35,944 bases of DNA. Source: a virus. The stretch spans positions 1 to 35,944 of the IMG/VR virus record IMGVR_UViG_3300031963_000471; one strand, written 5' to 3'. The position numbers were made by a program, and so were the translations under genes. Positions 8,242 through 14,715 of the stretch are shown here, piece by piece; the stretch's first letter is position 1; each line of letters opens with the position of its first letter. Under the pieces are notes generated by a model, which saw nothing but the letters and a program-made list of their open reading frames with translations, searched no databases and was not told where the DNA came from.

Positions 8242-9089
8242 TATTTTTCAATTGTTGCTAATGAACCAAATAATTCAGGTGCAGTTGCAGAAGCAGGAAT
8301 AAACATAAGTGACAAACAAGCATCAGGATTTATTACTGGAATACCAGGCAATCCTGTTGTGTAATCTCTCCATCCCATTGTACCCGCTGCACCTACAGGA
8401 ATCCAAGCCAAAGGTTGTGCAATGGTAATTCCAAAATTACCAGCCGTACCAGTTGTTGCAGTTAATTGTACCGATTGAATAGATTGTATGCCACTATCAC
8501 CCGCTGCTAAAGGTATGCGTTGCATTCTTGTAACCTCACGAAAATTCGTTGCACCTATGTTAATAGTTGATGTTCTACTTCCCGTCCCACCTTGATTTGT
8601 GTAGGTCATTGTTAGGGTTGTAGATGTTATGCCTATGATTGTGTAAATCTCATAAAATGCAATATTCCCCGCCCCGCCTGTGTTACGTGTAAGGGCAGGT
8701 GAAGCAGGTGAACCCTGAACCGTTTGAGCTGCGGTTGATATACCCGAAAGTCCTCCAATGTGAAACAACCTATCGTAAAGTAAATAAACACCTGCAACAA
8801 GTGGCGCTATTGATGCGCCTATTAAATGCTTATCCCTACTACCACCTGGCGGGGTAAATGGAATTGCGCCTGTTGTAGCATCAGTAGGTATTGCACCCGA
8901 AGTAGGTACGGCACCGCCCGCAGGCATACCATCGTATTGCCACAAAGAGCAACCTCTACCTGCAATGGGTGCAGTTGCTGCAACACCCGACACACGTGGT
9001 ACTTTGTGAAAGAATATGTTTTCAGGTGAGCCGTTATTACCGCCCGATTGTCTATTGATTAAATCGGATAAATCTGTTATTGCTGCCAT
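8241..9089 (-). CDS. Adhesin-like virion protein, tandem paralogue
   Basis: A 282-aa protein rich in Gly, Thr, Ala and Pro, with a short helical N-terminus (MAAITDLSDLINRQSGG) and a long beta region sharing several motifs with the downstream 269-aa protein (SGIST, NIGATNFRE, RIPLAAGDSGIQSI, ATTGTAGNFGITI). The stop and the next start share one base at 8241, consistent with duplication in place followed by divergence. The N-terminal 100 residues differ from the paralogue and could be the part that diversified. No signal peptide or catalytic site is present. A decoration or fibre role is inference. Confidence 0.6.
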   Translation of the reverse strand: MAAITDLSDLINRQSGGNNGSPENIFFHKVPRVSGVAATAPIAGRGCSLWQYDGMPAGGAVPTSGAIPTDATTGAIPFTPPGGSRDKHLIGASIAPLVAGVYLLYDRLFHIGGLSGISTAAQTVQGSPASPALTRNTGGAGNIAFYEIYTIIGITSTTLTMTYTNQGGTGSRTSTINIGATNFREVTRMQRIPLAAGDSGIQSIQSVQLTATTGTAGNFGITIAQPLAWIPVGAAGTMGWRDYTTGLPGIPVINPDACLSLMFIPASATAPELFGSLATIEK

Positions 9090-9283
9090 GTAATTCCGTT
9101 TGCAATCGCATGGGCTTTTGCCTCTACGATTAGGTTAGCTAAATTGTCAAGATTAACTCCCGATTGATATACTAAACCACCTACCTGTGGAAGTATCTCA
9201 AAACATTCATTGCTTATTTGCAAGCCCCAATCACCGCTATCGGATAGGTATAGGATTGATTCGGTTTTACGTATTACTCTCAT
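9077..9283 (-). CDS. Small hypothetical protein, 68 aa
   Basis: A short protein of mixed alpha/beta character, MRVIRKTESILYLSDSG at the N-terminus and a C-terminal helix rich in Ala, Asn and Leu. The stop lies 13 bases inside the downstream paralogue gene, so the two are coupled. There is no membrane segment or metal motif. It is probably a small virion accessory or a chaperone for the adhesin-like proteins, but nothing in the sequence decides this. The call rests on tight operon packing and codon use like its neighbours. Confidence 0.5.
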   Translation of the reverse strand: MRVIRKTESILYLSDSGDWGLQISNECFEILPQVGGLVYQSGVNLDNLANLIVEAKAHAIANGITWQQ

Positions 9284-9308
9284 ATCTTATTAGGCTAAAG
9301 GATTATGA

Positions 9309-9692
9309 TTATGAAATAGTAATACTGAGTGATGTAACGGTAACAGTGCCACCATTTACAATGCTGGCATTGTCAATAATTGCATCGGCACCAGATGTGC
9401 CTACGCTAACATCCATTACATTACTGCCTCCGGTGATGCGTGCCCATCCGGCTGTGCCGGTTGCACCTGCTGTGGCGCTCCATGTGTTTTGTTTGGCTAT
9501 GCTGCCACCTGATGCAGCTGCCCAAGGATTGGCTGGCAAGGTAATTGTAGCCAATACGGTACCGGTGGCGGCATCATTTGCGCTGGCAGGTTGTGATCCT
9601 GTGCGTATTTCCATTGTGCTGCCGGCAGGAAACTGTGTGCTATACACAGCGGCCTGGTTTGTTCTTAAAGTTGTGTTTTTGCGAAAAGCCAT
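9309..9692 (-). CDS. Small Ig-like head or tail decoration protein
   Basis: A 127-aa beta protein with the sequence pattern GSQPASANDAATGT, TITLPANPWA, ATGTAGWARI and VGTSGADAIIDN. I recognise this as a widespread small phage structural type found near minor tail or decoration genes. The first 25 residues (MAFRKNTTLRTNQAA) lead into a beta sandwich rich in Gly, Ser and Thr. No catalytic residues stand out. It sits 5 bases downstream of the holin candidate. Role: virion surface component, from family resemblance. The exact position on the particle is unknown. Confidence 0.65.
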   Translation of the reverse strand: MAFRKNTTLRTNQAAVYSTQFPAGSTMEIRTGSQPASANDAATGTVLATITLPANPWAAASGGSIAKQNTWSATAGATGTAGWARITGGSNVMDVSVGTSGADAIIDNASIVNGGTVTVTSLSITIS

Positions 9693-9697
9693 GATTA

Positions 9698-9955
9698 TTA
9701 ATTATTAATTGTTTGAACATTAGATGAACTGCCGTTTTTCAGCTCGATAATATTTTGCGCGGTAACAATGCCCAGCAGCAGCATAATGCCGCATAGGTCA
9801 GCCACAAGAAAATCAAAGGCATTGCTTATATCTACATACTTGTAGTGCAGGTAAAAAACGCACAGCATAAGGCTAAATGCGCTGAGCTTTCGCGCGCTTA
9901 AACCTTGTTTATTATTAAAAAATGAGTTGTATAAATCAGCTAGCACTTTTTTCAT
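9698..9955 (-). CDS. Holin-like membrane protein with two transmembrane helices
   Basis: An 85-aa protein with a positively charged N-terminus including GLSARKLSAF, then two hydrophobic helices (about residues 24-40 and 50-68) joined by a short loop with Asp residues, and a polar tail (ELKNGSSSNVQ). Size and topology fit class II holins, which accumulate in the inner membrane and open it to release the endolysin. The gene overlaps the upstream membrane-anchored coiled-coil gene by 20 bases and lies about 3.5 kb upstream of the M15 endolysin, so holin and endolysin are separated by virion genes. The holin call is from topology, not a diagnostic motif. Confidence 0.6.
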   Translation of the reverse strand: MKKVLADLYNSFFNNKQGLSARKLSAFSLMLCVFYLHYKYVDISNAFDFLVADLCGIMLLLGIVTAQNIIELKNGSSSNVQTINN

Positions 9956-10280
9956 TACGTTCTAAAAATTTAAGTAGCGCATACGTGGCGCTAACCAGTG
10001 ATGATTCTTCGTTTTTTAGCTTGTGAAAATTTTGGCTGAGTGTGATGAGTTGATTTTTCATTTCATCAATCTTTACTTCCATGCGGCCAAACTCTTTGGT
10101 AAGCTGATCAATTTTACTGCCCTGAACATCTTCAATCTTCTGCACACGCACTTGCATATCTTCTTTGGCAATCTCGAGGGTTTTAAATTTGCTGGCATAA
10201 ATGGCTGCTAATGCGCGTAGCGACACGCCAAGAACTAAGGTAAGGAAACCATTAACAGCGAGTAATAGTTCAGTGCTCAT
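9936..10280 (-). CDS. Membrane-anchored coiled-coil protein
   Basis: A 114-aa protein with one N-terminal transmembrane segment (about residues 4-28, LLLAVNGFLTLVLGVSLRAL) followed by a long charged coiled coil (about 33-98). It overlaps the holin-like gene by 20 bases and starts immediately after the 335-aa gene. The architecture resembles hemolysin-XhlA-like or antiholin/spanin accessory proteins that partner holins. Expression beside the holin supports a part in timing or executing lysis. That is inference; a membrane-bound assembly factor is the alternative. Confidence 0.55.
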   Translation of the reverse strand: MSTELLLAVNGFLTLVLGVSLRALAAIYASKFKTLEIAKEDMQVRVQKIEDVQGSKIDQLTKEFGRMEVKIDEMKNQLITLSQNFHKLKNEESSLVSATYALLKFLERNEKSAS

Positions 10281-10282
10281 TA

Positions 10283-11290
10283 TTATAGTATTACGGATGA
10301 TGATTCGTCAGTATTAAGTTCATCTTCTGCAGTCAGGCGTATGTATTCTTCGCTTTGTGCCCACAGAGGATATTTGTTAAGATTAGCAAACAGGTATCGC
10401 ATCAGCTCGGCTTTGTACTGGTTAGCTGCTGCAATGGCGTTTACTTTAAGTTCAGCTATTTCGCTGGCGGTAGCCGGTATGCGGTTGCGGCTCATTTCTT
10501 TACCATTGGAAATGTAGCTGGTTATCATCAGGCCTTCGGCAGTGGTTTTTACATTTAACCTGCCTAGCGATTTTACAATGGATGCATTGGCTATTACATC
10601 CTGAATGTAGGGTAGCAGCTTGGCGTTATCTTCGCTTAATGCGAAGGTTTCTTTTTGAAATTTTAGCTCATCATACAGTGCCTGACCTAACAAGTAACGT
10701 ATGTCAAATTTTTCTACCTCTGCTGCAAATGGTTTTACGGCTTCGTATGTTCTGCGGCTATTGCCTATGGGATAGGTTCGATTAAAGATGGCGGCATTGT
10801 GCACAAATAGTGATACGGATGCTTTCTCCTGGGCGCTATCTTTCCATGCAGCAAATTGCGTGTGGGTGCGGTTTTCTATCAAATAATCAAGTGCAGATTC
10901 CAGGGCATTGTATGCCATTTCCAATTGTGCTTCTTCGTATTCAAGTTTTTGCCATTGAAATATTGGTTTGCTGTTTTGCCCTTCTTTTTGGAACAAACCG
11001 GATGCACCTAGCTGGGCAAGCAATACCGGCAATGCTTGCGCCAGTGCCAGGTGCGAAATATAGTTACCTAACATTTCGATAAGTGCTAGTTCTTGAGCAG
11101 TAAGCGTGGGCGATGGCATGGCTGCGTTATAGCGTGAAGCCAAACCGGTAATAAATGTACTGCCAAAAATGCGCTGCACATCGCCCATTTGTACCTTGGT
11201 GATGTATGGTTTGATGATATCGAAATCGAAATCACCGGTTACAGTAACATGAGTGCTAAAATCATCAAGGTTCTTAACTAGCAGGTGCAT
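10283..11290 (-). CDS. Connector or virion protein following the portal, 335 aa
   Basis: A 335-aa largely helical protein. I start it at the ATG at 11288-11290 (MHLLVKNLDDFSTHVTV) because that lies just inside the portal 3' end, as is usual here; an upstream extension would overlap the portal by over 100 bases. The visible helices are rich in Ala, Leu and Glu (for example around AQLEMAYNALESALDYLIENR), with no membrane segment or catalytic motif. Position right after the portal fits an adaptor, connector or minor capsid protein of Bacteroidetes phages. I do not claim a named family. Confidence 0.6.
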   Translation of the reverse strand: MHLLVKNLDDFSTHVTVTGDFDFDIIKPYITKVQMGDVQRIFGSTFITGLASRYNAAMPSPTLTAQELALIEMLGNYISHLALAQALPVLLAQLGASGLFQKEGQNSKPIFQWQKLEYEEAQLEMAYNALESALDYLIENRTHTQFAAWKDSAQEKASVSLFVHNAAIFNRTYPIGNSRRTYEAVKPFAAEVEKFDIRYLLGQALYDELKFQKETFALSEDNAKLLPYIQDVIANASIVKSLGRLNVKTTAEGLMITSYISNGKEMSRNRIPATASEIAELKVNAIAAANQYKAELMRYLFANLNKYPLWAQSEEYIRLTAEDELNTDESSSVIL

Positions 11291-12599
11291 TATTGGTAGA
11301 TGTGTTAGGTTGTAATACTTCTGAAGCTGGCGGCAATACACCAAAGCGTAGATTTGGATAGCGCTTATACCATCCATTGTAGCGTGCTACGAATACGAAT
11401 GGTGCTAGTGTTATCATTTGGTCGCTGGCAAATGTGGCCGTGCTAATGCTGAATGAGTTTTTCTTTTCGCTGCCGCTATTCATGGTGCGATTTTGGTTTG
11501 CAAAACCACCAACGGATGAGGGGTCAACACCCATACCCATGAATATTTCATTAGCGAGCTGCTGCTGATCAGGAATCCAGGCACCCTTTTCGATTTGATT
11601 TTTTAGCGGGGTGATGTGTACACCGCTAATTTTATTACCTGCTTTATCGTAATAGCAACCTGTAAGCAGTGTTTTGCCGGCATTATCGGCTCCGGCAAGG
11701 TATTTATCTATTTGATCGCGTACTTCTTTGTAGCAACCTCTTCTGCGCTCTTTGTCATCCTTAATTTTCAGCCATTCGGTCTTACCGTATTGGCTTTCCA
11801 TGTATTCTTCAGTAACTTCAATATGCCACACCATGTTAGCCTGATTCTTAAGCAGTGCGCGCAGTGTGCGTTTGATATCGGCAGCTATTTCCAGTGTTTT
11901 GCTGTTGATTATTACTTCTGTATTGCACATTTCGTAATAATACCGGCCATTGCTAACCGGGCGTATGCGTTGGATGAAGTTGTACCCGGTATTGGTTTGC
12001 TGAAGGTGTTGCAGCGGAAACTTAGTATTGAGTACATCTACAACCATGTCCTCCTCTTTTTTGTGAGCTTCCCAGTCGCTGTTGATGTACAGCTTCAGTA
12101 CTTCGCGCTTGGCTTTGTCTTGCTTACCCCAACGGCACCAGGCGGCATCTTGCCTGAACAGGCGTCCTATGCGTTGGCGATTGGCAGTAAGCACATGTTC
12201 GGGGAATATGTTGCCCAAAGTTTCGTAGTCCTCTACAAATGCTTTATACAGGTAAGTGTTTACTTCATTTTCAAGCATCCACTCATCTATTTCGGCATCT
12301 TCAAAAAATTCGATATATCGCTGGCCGTTGCTAACAACCTCACGGTAGTAGGTGATACCGGCACCGGCATGTACAGATTTATTGAACTCGTTGGCCCGGT
12401 ACAGTATTTCATTTTTGCTCATGGCATCAATCACCTGCTTGGGCGTGTCGTTGGATTCGCCCCAACGTACATAATCAAACTGATCGGTTGTTTTTTCAAC
12501 AATAGGTACGGCAGGTTTAGCATTGGGTTTCATTTCGGCAGTCAGTACCGAAGTTTGACCTATACTTATTCCTATTGCATCTTTTTTTAAATCTTCCAT
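11274..12599 (-). CDS. Portal protein
   Basis: A 441-aa protein of the size and composition of phage portal proteins, the dodecameric gate through which DNA is packaged and ejected. The C-terminal half carries a portal-like pattern: PLKNQIEKGAWIPDQQQL, then NEIFMGMGVDPSSVGG and a NQNRTMNSGSEKKNSF segment, corresponding to the conserved region where portals select phage-related helices. The N-terminal wing includes FDYVRWGESNDTPKQVIDA. The start ATG shares one base with the stop of the 110-aa gene upstream, and the end overlaps the connector-like gene. It lies about 2.1 kb from the large terminase because a cargo island is inserted between them. Confidence 0.8.
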   Translation of the reverse strand: MEDLKKDAIGISIGQTSVLTAEMKPNAKPAVPIVEKTTDQFDYVRWGESNDTPKQVIDAMSKNEILYRANEFNKSVHAGAGITYYREVVSNGQRYIEFFEDAEIDEWMLENEVNTYLYKAFVEDYETLGNIFPEHVLTANRQRIGRLFRQDAAWCRWGKQDKAKREVLKLYINSDWEAHKKEEDMVVDVLNTKFPLQHLQQTNTGYNFIQRIRPVSNGRYYYEMCNTEVIINSKTLEIAADIKRTLRALLKNQANMVWHIEVTEEYMESQYGKTEWLKIKDDKERRRGCYKEVRDQIDKYLAGADNAGKTLLTGCYYDKAGNKISGVHITPLKNQIEKGAWIPDQQQLANEIFMGMGVDPSSVGGFANQNRTMNSGSEKKNSFSISTATFASDQMITLAPFVFVARYNGWYKRYPNLRFGVLPPASEVLQPNTSTNNAPAS

Positions 12600-12931
12600 T
12601 AGTACACTACTTGTTGGCCATTAAAAGTGATGAGCATGCGTATGCGCATTTTGCGAATTGCCCCGCTATCAACTATCTTTAAGTTGCGGGTTTTGTTGGC
12701 AAAATGGTTGGGTTGTGATGGGGTATTGATGCGCTCGGTAGGTGGTGTTTCTGATTTTTTGCCAGTAAACGGCTTTTTGTCGAAGCTAAGCACAGCGCTA
12801 TCTACCGTTATAATCTTACCTCCCTCATTGCGTTGGCGGCTGTAGGTTACATATTGGCAGCTGAATGGCAATAGGTTGCCATCAGGGCCTCGCTGTTCCA
12901 TTATAGCAAGAGCATCGCGCATCAAAATCAT
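12599..12931 (-). CDS. Small protein upstream of the portal, 110 aa
   Basis: A 110-aa basic protein (rich in Arg, Lys, Thr) with an N-terminal MILMRDALAIMEQRGPDGN segment and a C-terminal beta hairpin (MRIRMLITFNGQQVVY). The stop shares a base with the portal ATG, indicating coupling. It is the first phage-core gene after the cargo-island terminator at 12971-12996, so it needs either read-through or its own promoter; I see no clear promoter in the roughly 40 bases between. It may be a portal-associated or head-closure factor, but I do not recognise the family. Confidence 0.5.
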   Translation of the reverse strand: MILMRDALAIMEQRGPDGNLLPFSCQYVTYSRQRNEGGKIITVDSAVLSFDKKPFTGKKSETPPTERINTPSQPNHFANKTRNLKIVDSGAIRKMRIRMLITFNGQQVVY

Positions 12932-12970
12932 AGCTCAAAGCTCGGGATGGCTGAAAGAAAAAAGGGGACA

Positions 12971-12996
12971 ACAAAAAAGCCCCGATTAAGGGGCTT
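12971..12996 (-). terminator. Rho-independent terminator closing the cargo island
   Basis: On the minus strand a perfect 7-bp stem AAGCCCC / GGGGCTT with a 6-base loop is followed by a T-rich run. The stop of the 119-aa cargo gene lies in the loop. This would end transcription of the cargo genes before the portal operon. Confidence 0.8.
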
Positions 12997-13345
12997 CGTT
13001 TGGCTGGGAATCTTCCCAAATTAGATAGGATTTATACCAGTCGGCCATGCGCCTGAGAACTGGATCAACCTTATCGTTCACATCACGTGGCATCATTGCG
13101 CCTGTAGGTTCAATCCAAGATATAGTAAACAAGAAAATATCTTTATCATGATCAAGCCTACCCACAGAATAAGCCTGATTTAGTATATATTGAACTTTAG
13201 CCACTTCAGTATTATTAAAACAATGGACTTCGGCTAGCAGCATGGGATATCTATTGTGTAAAATAAACAATCTATCCACTGATTTTGCAGCAACAGGATT
13301 GCTACATAGCATAAATGCGGGGGTTTTTTCAGCTTTGTATACCAT
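12986..13345 (-). CDS. Hypothetical cargo-island protein, 119 aa
   Basis: I start this at the ATG at 13343-13345 (MVYKAEKTPAFMLC) because a hairpin almost identical to the one in front of the SymE-like gene ends 22 bases upstream. The soluble protein has an alpha/beta look: hydrophobic strands FMLCSNP and MLLAEVHCF, then a polar region and a helical C-terminus with DPVLRRMADWYKSYLIWED. No known motif is recognised. The gene is monocistronic, with its own leader and a terminator overlapping its stop. Together with the SymE-like pair it forms a discrete island between terminase and portal. It could be a lysogenic-conversion or defence factor; nothing in the sequence decides this. Confidence 0.55.
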   Translation of the reverse strand: MVYKAEKTPAFMLCSNPVAAKSVDRLFILHNRYPMLLAEVHCFNNTEVAKVQYILNQAYSVGRLDHDKDIFLFTISWIEPTGAMMPRDVNDKVDPVLRRMADWYKSYLIWEDSQPNEAP

Positions 13346-13367
13346 ATTATATCTGCCAGTTATTATT

Positions 13368-13382
13368 CCGGTGGCGCTCCGG
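13368..13382 (-). promoter_or_regulatory. Leader hairpin with AGCGCCA loop (copy 1)
   Basis: On the minus strand CCGG-AGCGCCA-CCGG forms a 4-bp GC stem with a 7-base loop, ending 22 bases before the ATG of the 119-aa cargo gene. A second copy with the same loop but a different, still paired stem precedes the SymE-like gene at nearly the same distance. That is compensatory change and argues for an RNA element. Confidence 0.5.
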
Positions 13383-13432
13383 TTAAATGAAAAACAAATA
13401 TACAAAAATACCTATAATCCAAGCGGTCTTTT

Positions 13433-13512
13433 GCTACTTTTCTGGCGCACCAGAAAAGTAGCGCGGGCAACACGAAAAGGCGCATTTCTGCACCTTTTCG
13501 TTAGCTGTGTTG
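13433..13512. repeat. Tandem REP-like hairpins
   Basis: There are two adjacent inverted repeats. The first is a perfect 13-bp stem GCTACTTTTCTGG with a CGCA loop (13433-13462). The second has arms at 13468-13480 and 13493-13512, an 8-bp CGAAAAGG stem extended by CAACAC/GTGTTG around a 6-base bulge. They lie between the cargo gene leader and the stop of the 129-aa gene and may serve as a bidirectional terminator. From memory similar AAAAGTAGC hairpins recur between genes in Bacteroidetes chromosomes, so this may be a host-derived repeat carried in by the cargo. Confidence 0.7.
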
Positions 13513-13526
13513 CACTTACTGCGCTT

Positions 13527-13916
13527 TTACGACTTAAACAACTGCCTCGCTATTGCCACCTTTAAATCCTTTGTAAGCTTTAGCTGCTGGCTTACGTGGT
13601 GCACCTGCCTGTCAATCGTTTGTAAAGTGCTGATTAGCTTTTCCGCTTTTGGCTGTCGCTGCTCCCATCCTTGCAAAAGCAATACCAGCGCATCACTTAA
13701 ACGAATGTACGGGATGACAGAGCCTTTAATGTATGGCTCGTAATACCTACCCACCCAAAGCGCATATGCAATCTGATAAAGTTCGGGCGTGTCGGTTTCC
13801 ACGCTAAAGCAATTTGGGATAGGCGACAACATAGGGCGTCCGCTGTGCAGTCCTTTGCACTGAATGTAAAATGTGCCTCGCTTCCCTTCTCGGTATTGGC
13901 TTACTCTTACTTGCAT
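13527..13916 (-). CDS. SymE-partner protein resembling DUF6943
   Basis: A 129-aa protein beginning MQVRVSQYREGKRGTFYIQ, with a short motif GLHSGRPMLSPIPNCF and a GSVIPYIR segment near the middle. From memory these features match a small Bacteroidetes family (DUF6943-like) found next to SymE-like genes in mobile elements. The start overlaps the SymE-like stop by 10 bases, so the two are co-translated. No catalytic residues can be named. The gene is followed by two REP-like hairpins. A role as antitoxin, modulator or partner of the SymE-like protein is inference from the conserved pairing. Confidence 0.55.
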   Translation of the reverse strand: MQVRVSQYREGKRGTFYIQCKGLHSGRPMLSPIPNCFSVETDTPELYQIAYALWVGRYYEPYIKGSVIPYIRLSDALVLLLQGWEQRQPKAEKLISTLQTIDRQVHHVSQQLKLTKDLKVAIARQLFKS

Positions 13917-14101
13917 GGCGTTACCCTCCTAATATTTAGGCTGCCGTCAGCGTTGGGCGTAAGCTCTACCACATCACCCACTTTGAAGCCAAGATTTAAA
14001 AGATACTTACCCGCTATGCGCACACCTGGCACATAGCTTTTACCTTGTGGCACGTTCACAACTCCCAGAGTGCGAACCTGCAATTTTTCAGATTTTGACA
14101 T
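13907..14101 (-). CDS. SymE-like type I toxin / AbrB-fold protein
   Basis: A 64-aa protein starting at the ATG at 14099-14101, which sits right behind a 10-base A run typical of Bacteroidetes start regions. Residues 24-43 (VPGVRIAGKYLLNLGFKVGD) and the following VVELTPNADGSLNI match the SymE/AbrB swapped-hairpin pattern; E. coli SymE is an SOS-induced toxin silenced by an antisense RNA. Here a leader hairpin with AGCGCCA loop ends 21 bases before the ATG, and about 600 bases of non-coding, structured DNA lie upstream. The next gene overlaps by 10 bases. Toxin activity is inferred from the family; a DNA-binding regulator is the alternative. Confidence 0.7.
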   Translation of the reverse strand: MSKSEKLQVRTLGVVNVPQGKSYVPGVRIAGKYLLNLGFKVGDVVELTPNADGSLNIRRVTPCK

Positions 14102-14122
14102 TTTTTTTTTGCCTGTTTTGGT

Positions 14123-14137
14123 CGGGTGGCGCTCCCG
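14123..14137 (-). promoter_or_regulatory. Leader hairpin with AGCGCCA loop (copy 2)
   Basis: Minus-strand CGGG-AGCGCCA-CCCG, a 4-bp stem with the same 7-base loop as the copy at 13368-13382. It ends 21 bases before the SymE-like ATG. Stem bases at two positions differ between copies yet stay paired, while loop and distance to the start codon are kept. Confidence 0.5.
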
Positions 14138-14279
14138 TTTTAAATTGTACAGCAATATACGCAAAAGCCCAGTAAATACAAGGGTTTCAGCCGTTTTTTG
14201 TTCTGTTTTTTTAATATTTTATACTCTGACTTTCAATGTGTTACAAAGCGTACAAAGCTTTGTATTTTTCTGACTTATA

Positions 14280-14316
14280 CCCTTTTATGATTTGTATTTT
14301 ACACATCATAAAAGGG
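14280..14316. repeat. 12-bp inverted repeat
   Basis: CCCTTTTATGAT and its exact complement ATCATAAAAGGG are separated by 13 bases. A T-rich stretch follows on the plus strand. It may act as a terminator or an operator in the promoter region of the SymE-like gene. Confidence 0.7.
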
Positions 14317-14491
14317 CTTTTCGAGCAGAACCCCGCCCGCGCGCTGAGGGCGATTTGCAGTTGCAGCAGCAAAATGTAGAAATTACTGTACACCCTTGCA
14401 ACCCCGACAGGCTGCGCCTGTCCCACTATATACAATAAGCTATGCCATGTGCATTGAGTGCGTAGCACACCGCTTGTACCACTACTACACT

Positions 14492-14525
14492 ATCCTGTGC
14501 ATGATATACCTATCATGCTCAGGAT
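14492..14525. repeat. Strong hairpin, 15-bp arms with one mismatch
   Basis: ATCCTG-T-GCATGATA, a four-base TACC loop, then TATCATGC-T-CAGGAT. Fourteen base pairs with a single T-T mismatch, in the non-coding stretch after the terminase gene. No T run follows on either strand, so it is not a typical terminator; an RNA element or protein-binding dyad is more likely. Confidence 0.75.
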
Positions 14526-14715
14526 GCCGATGATGGGGGTGCAATTGTGCTGGAGTGAATGAGCAATAAGTGACGAATGATCGGGCCAGCTTGCGGACCG
14601 TAATGAGGAACGTTGCGCAATGAATGACAGCTCTATTGCACATAGCTTGGATGCGTTAGGGATAGGAGCAAGCTACCATGTAGCGCGTATAGCCCGACCC
14701 GCAGGGGAACGCCTA

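Larger units (their letters stand above)
14102..14715. other. Long non-coding stretch with several hairpins
   Basis: There are about 614 bases between the large terminase stop and the SymE-like start, without a convincing gene on either strand. Contents include three clear inverted repeats (14280-14316, 14492-14525 and a short GACAGG/CCTGTC stem near 14407-14423), the palindrome ACAAAGCTTTGT near 14253 with an adjacent copy of GCTTTGTA, and a minus-strand segment near the terminase end with GCGGGTCGGGCTATACG followed 40 bases later by ATCCCTAACGC. From memory the latter resembles a motif seen between genes in Bacteroidetes genomes. It may hold an antisense regulator of the SymE-like gene or another structured RNA. 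Confidence 0.5.

Noticed and set aside
11616-12590. Long open frame (324 codons) on the plus strand across the portal gene
   Set aside because: It is antisense to the portal, very hydrophobic and Cys/Phe-rich, and has no leader or neighbours in that direction.
14241-14468. 75-codon minus-strand frame in the non-coding stretch
   Set aside because: It crosses two hairpins, is Cys/Tyr/Gln-rich without a fold and has no start context.
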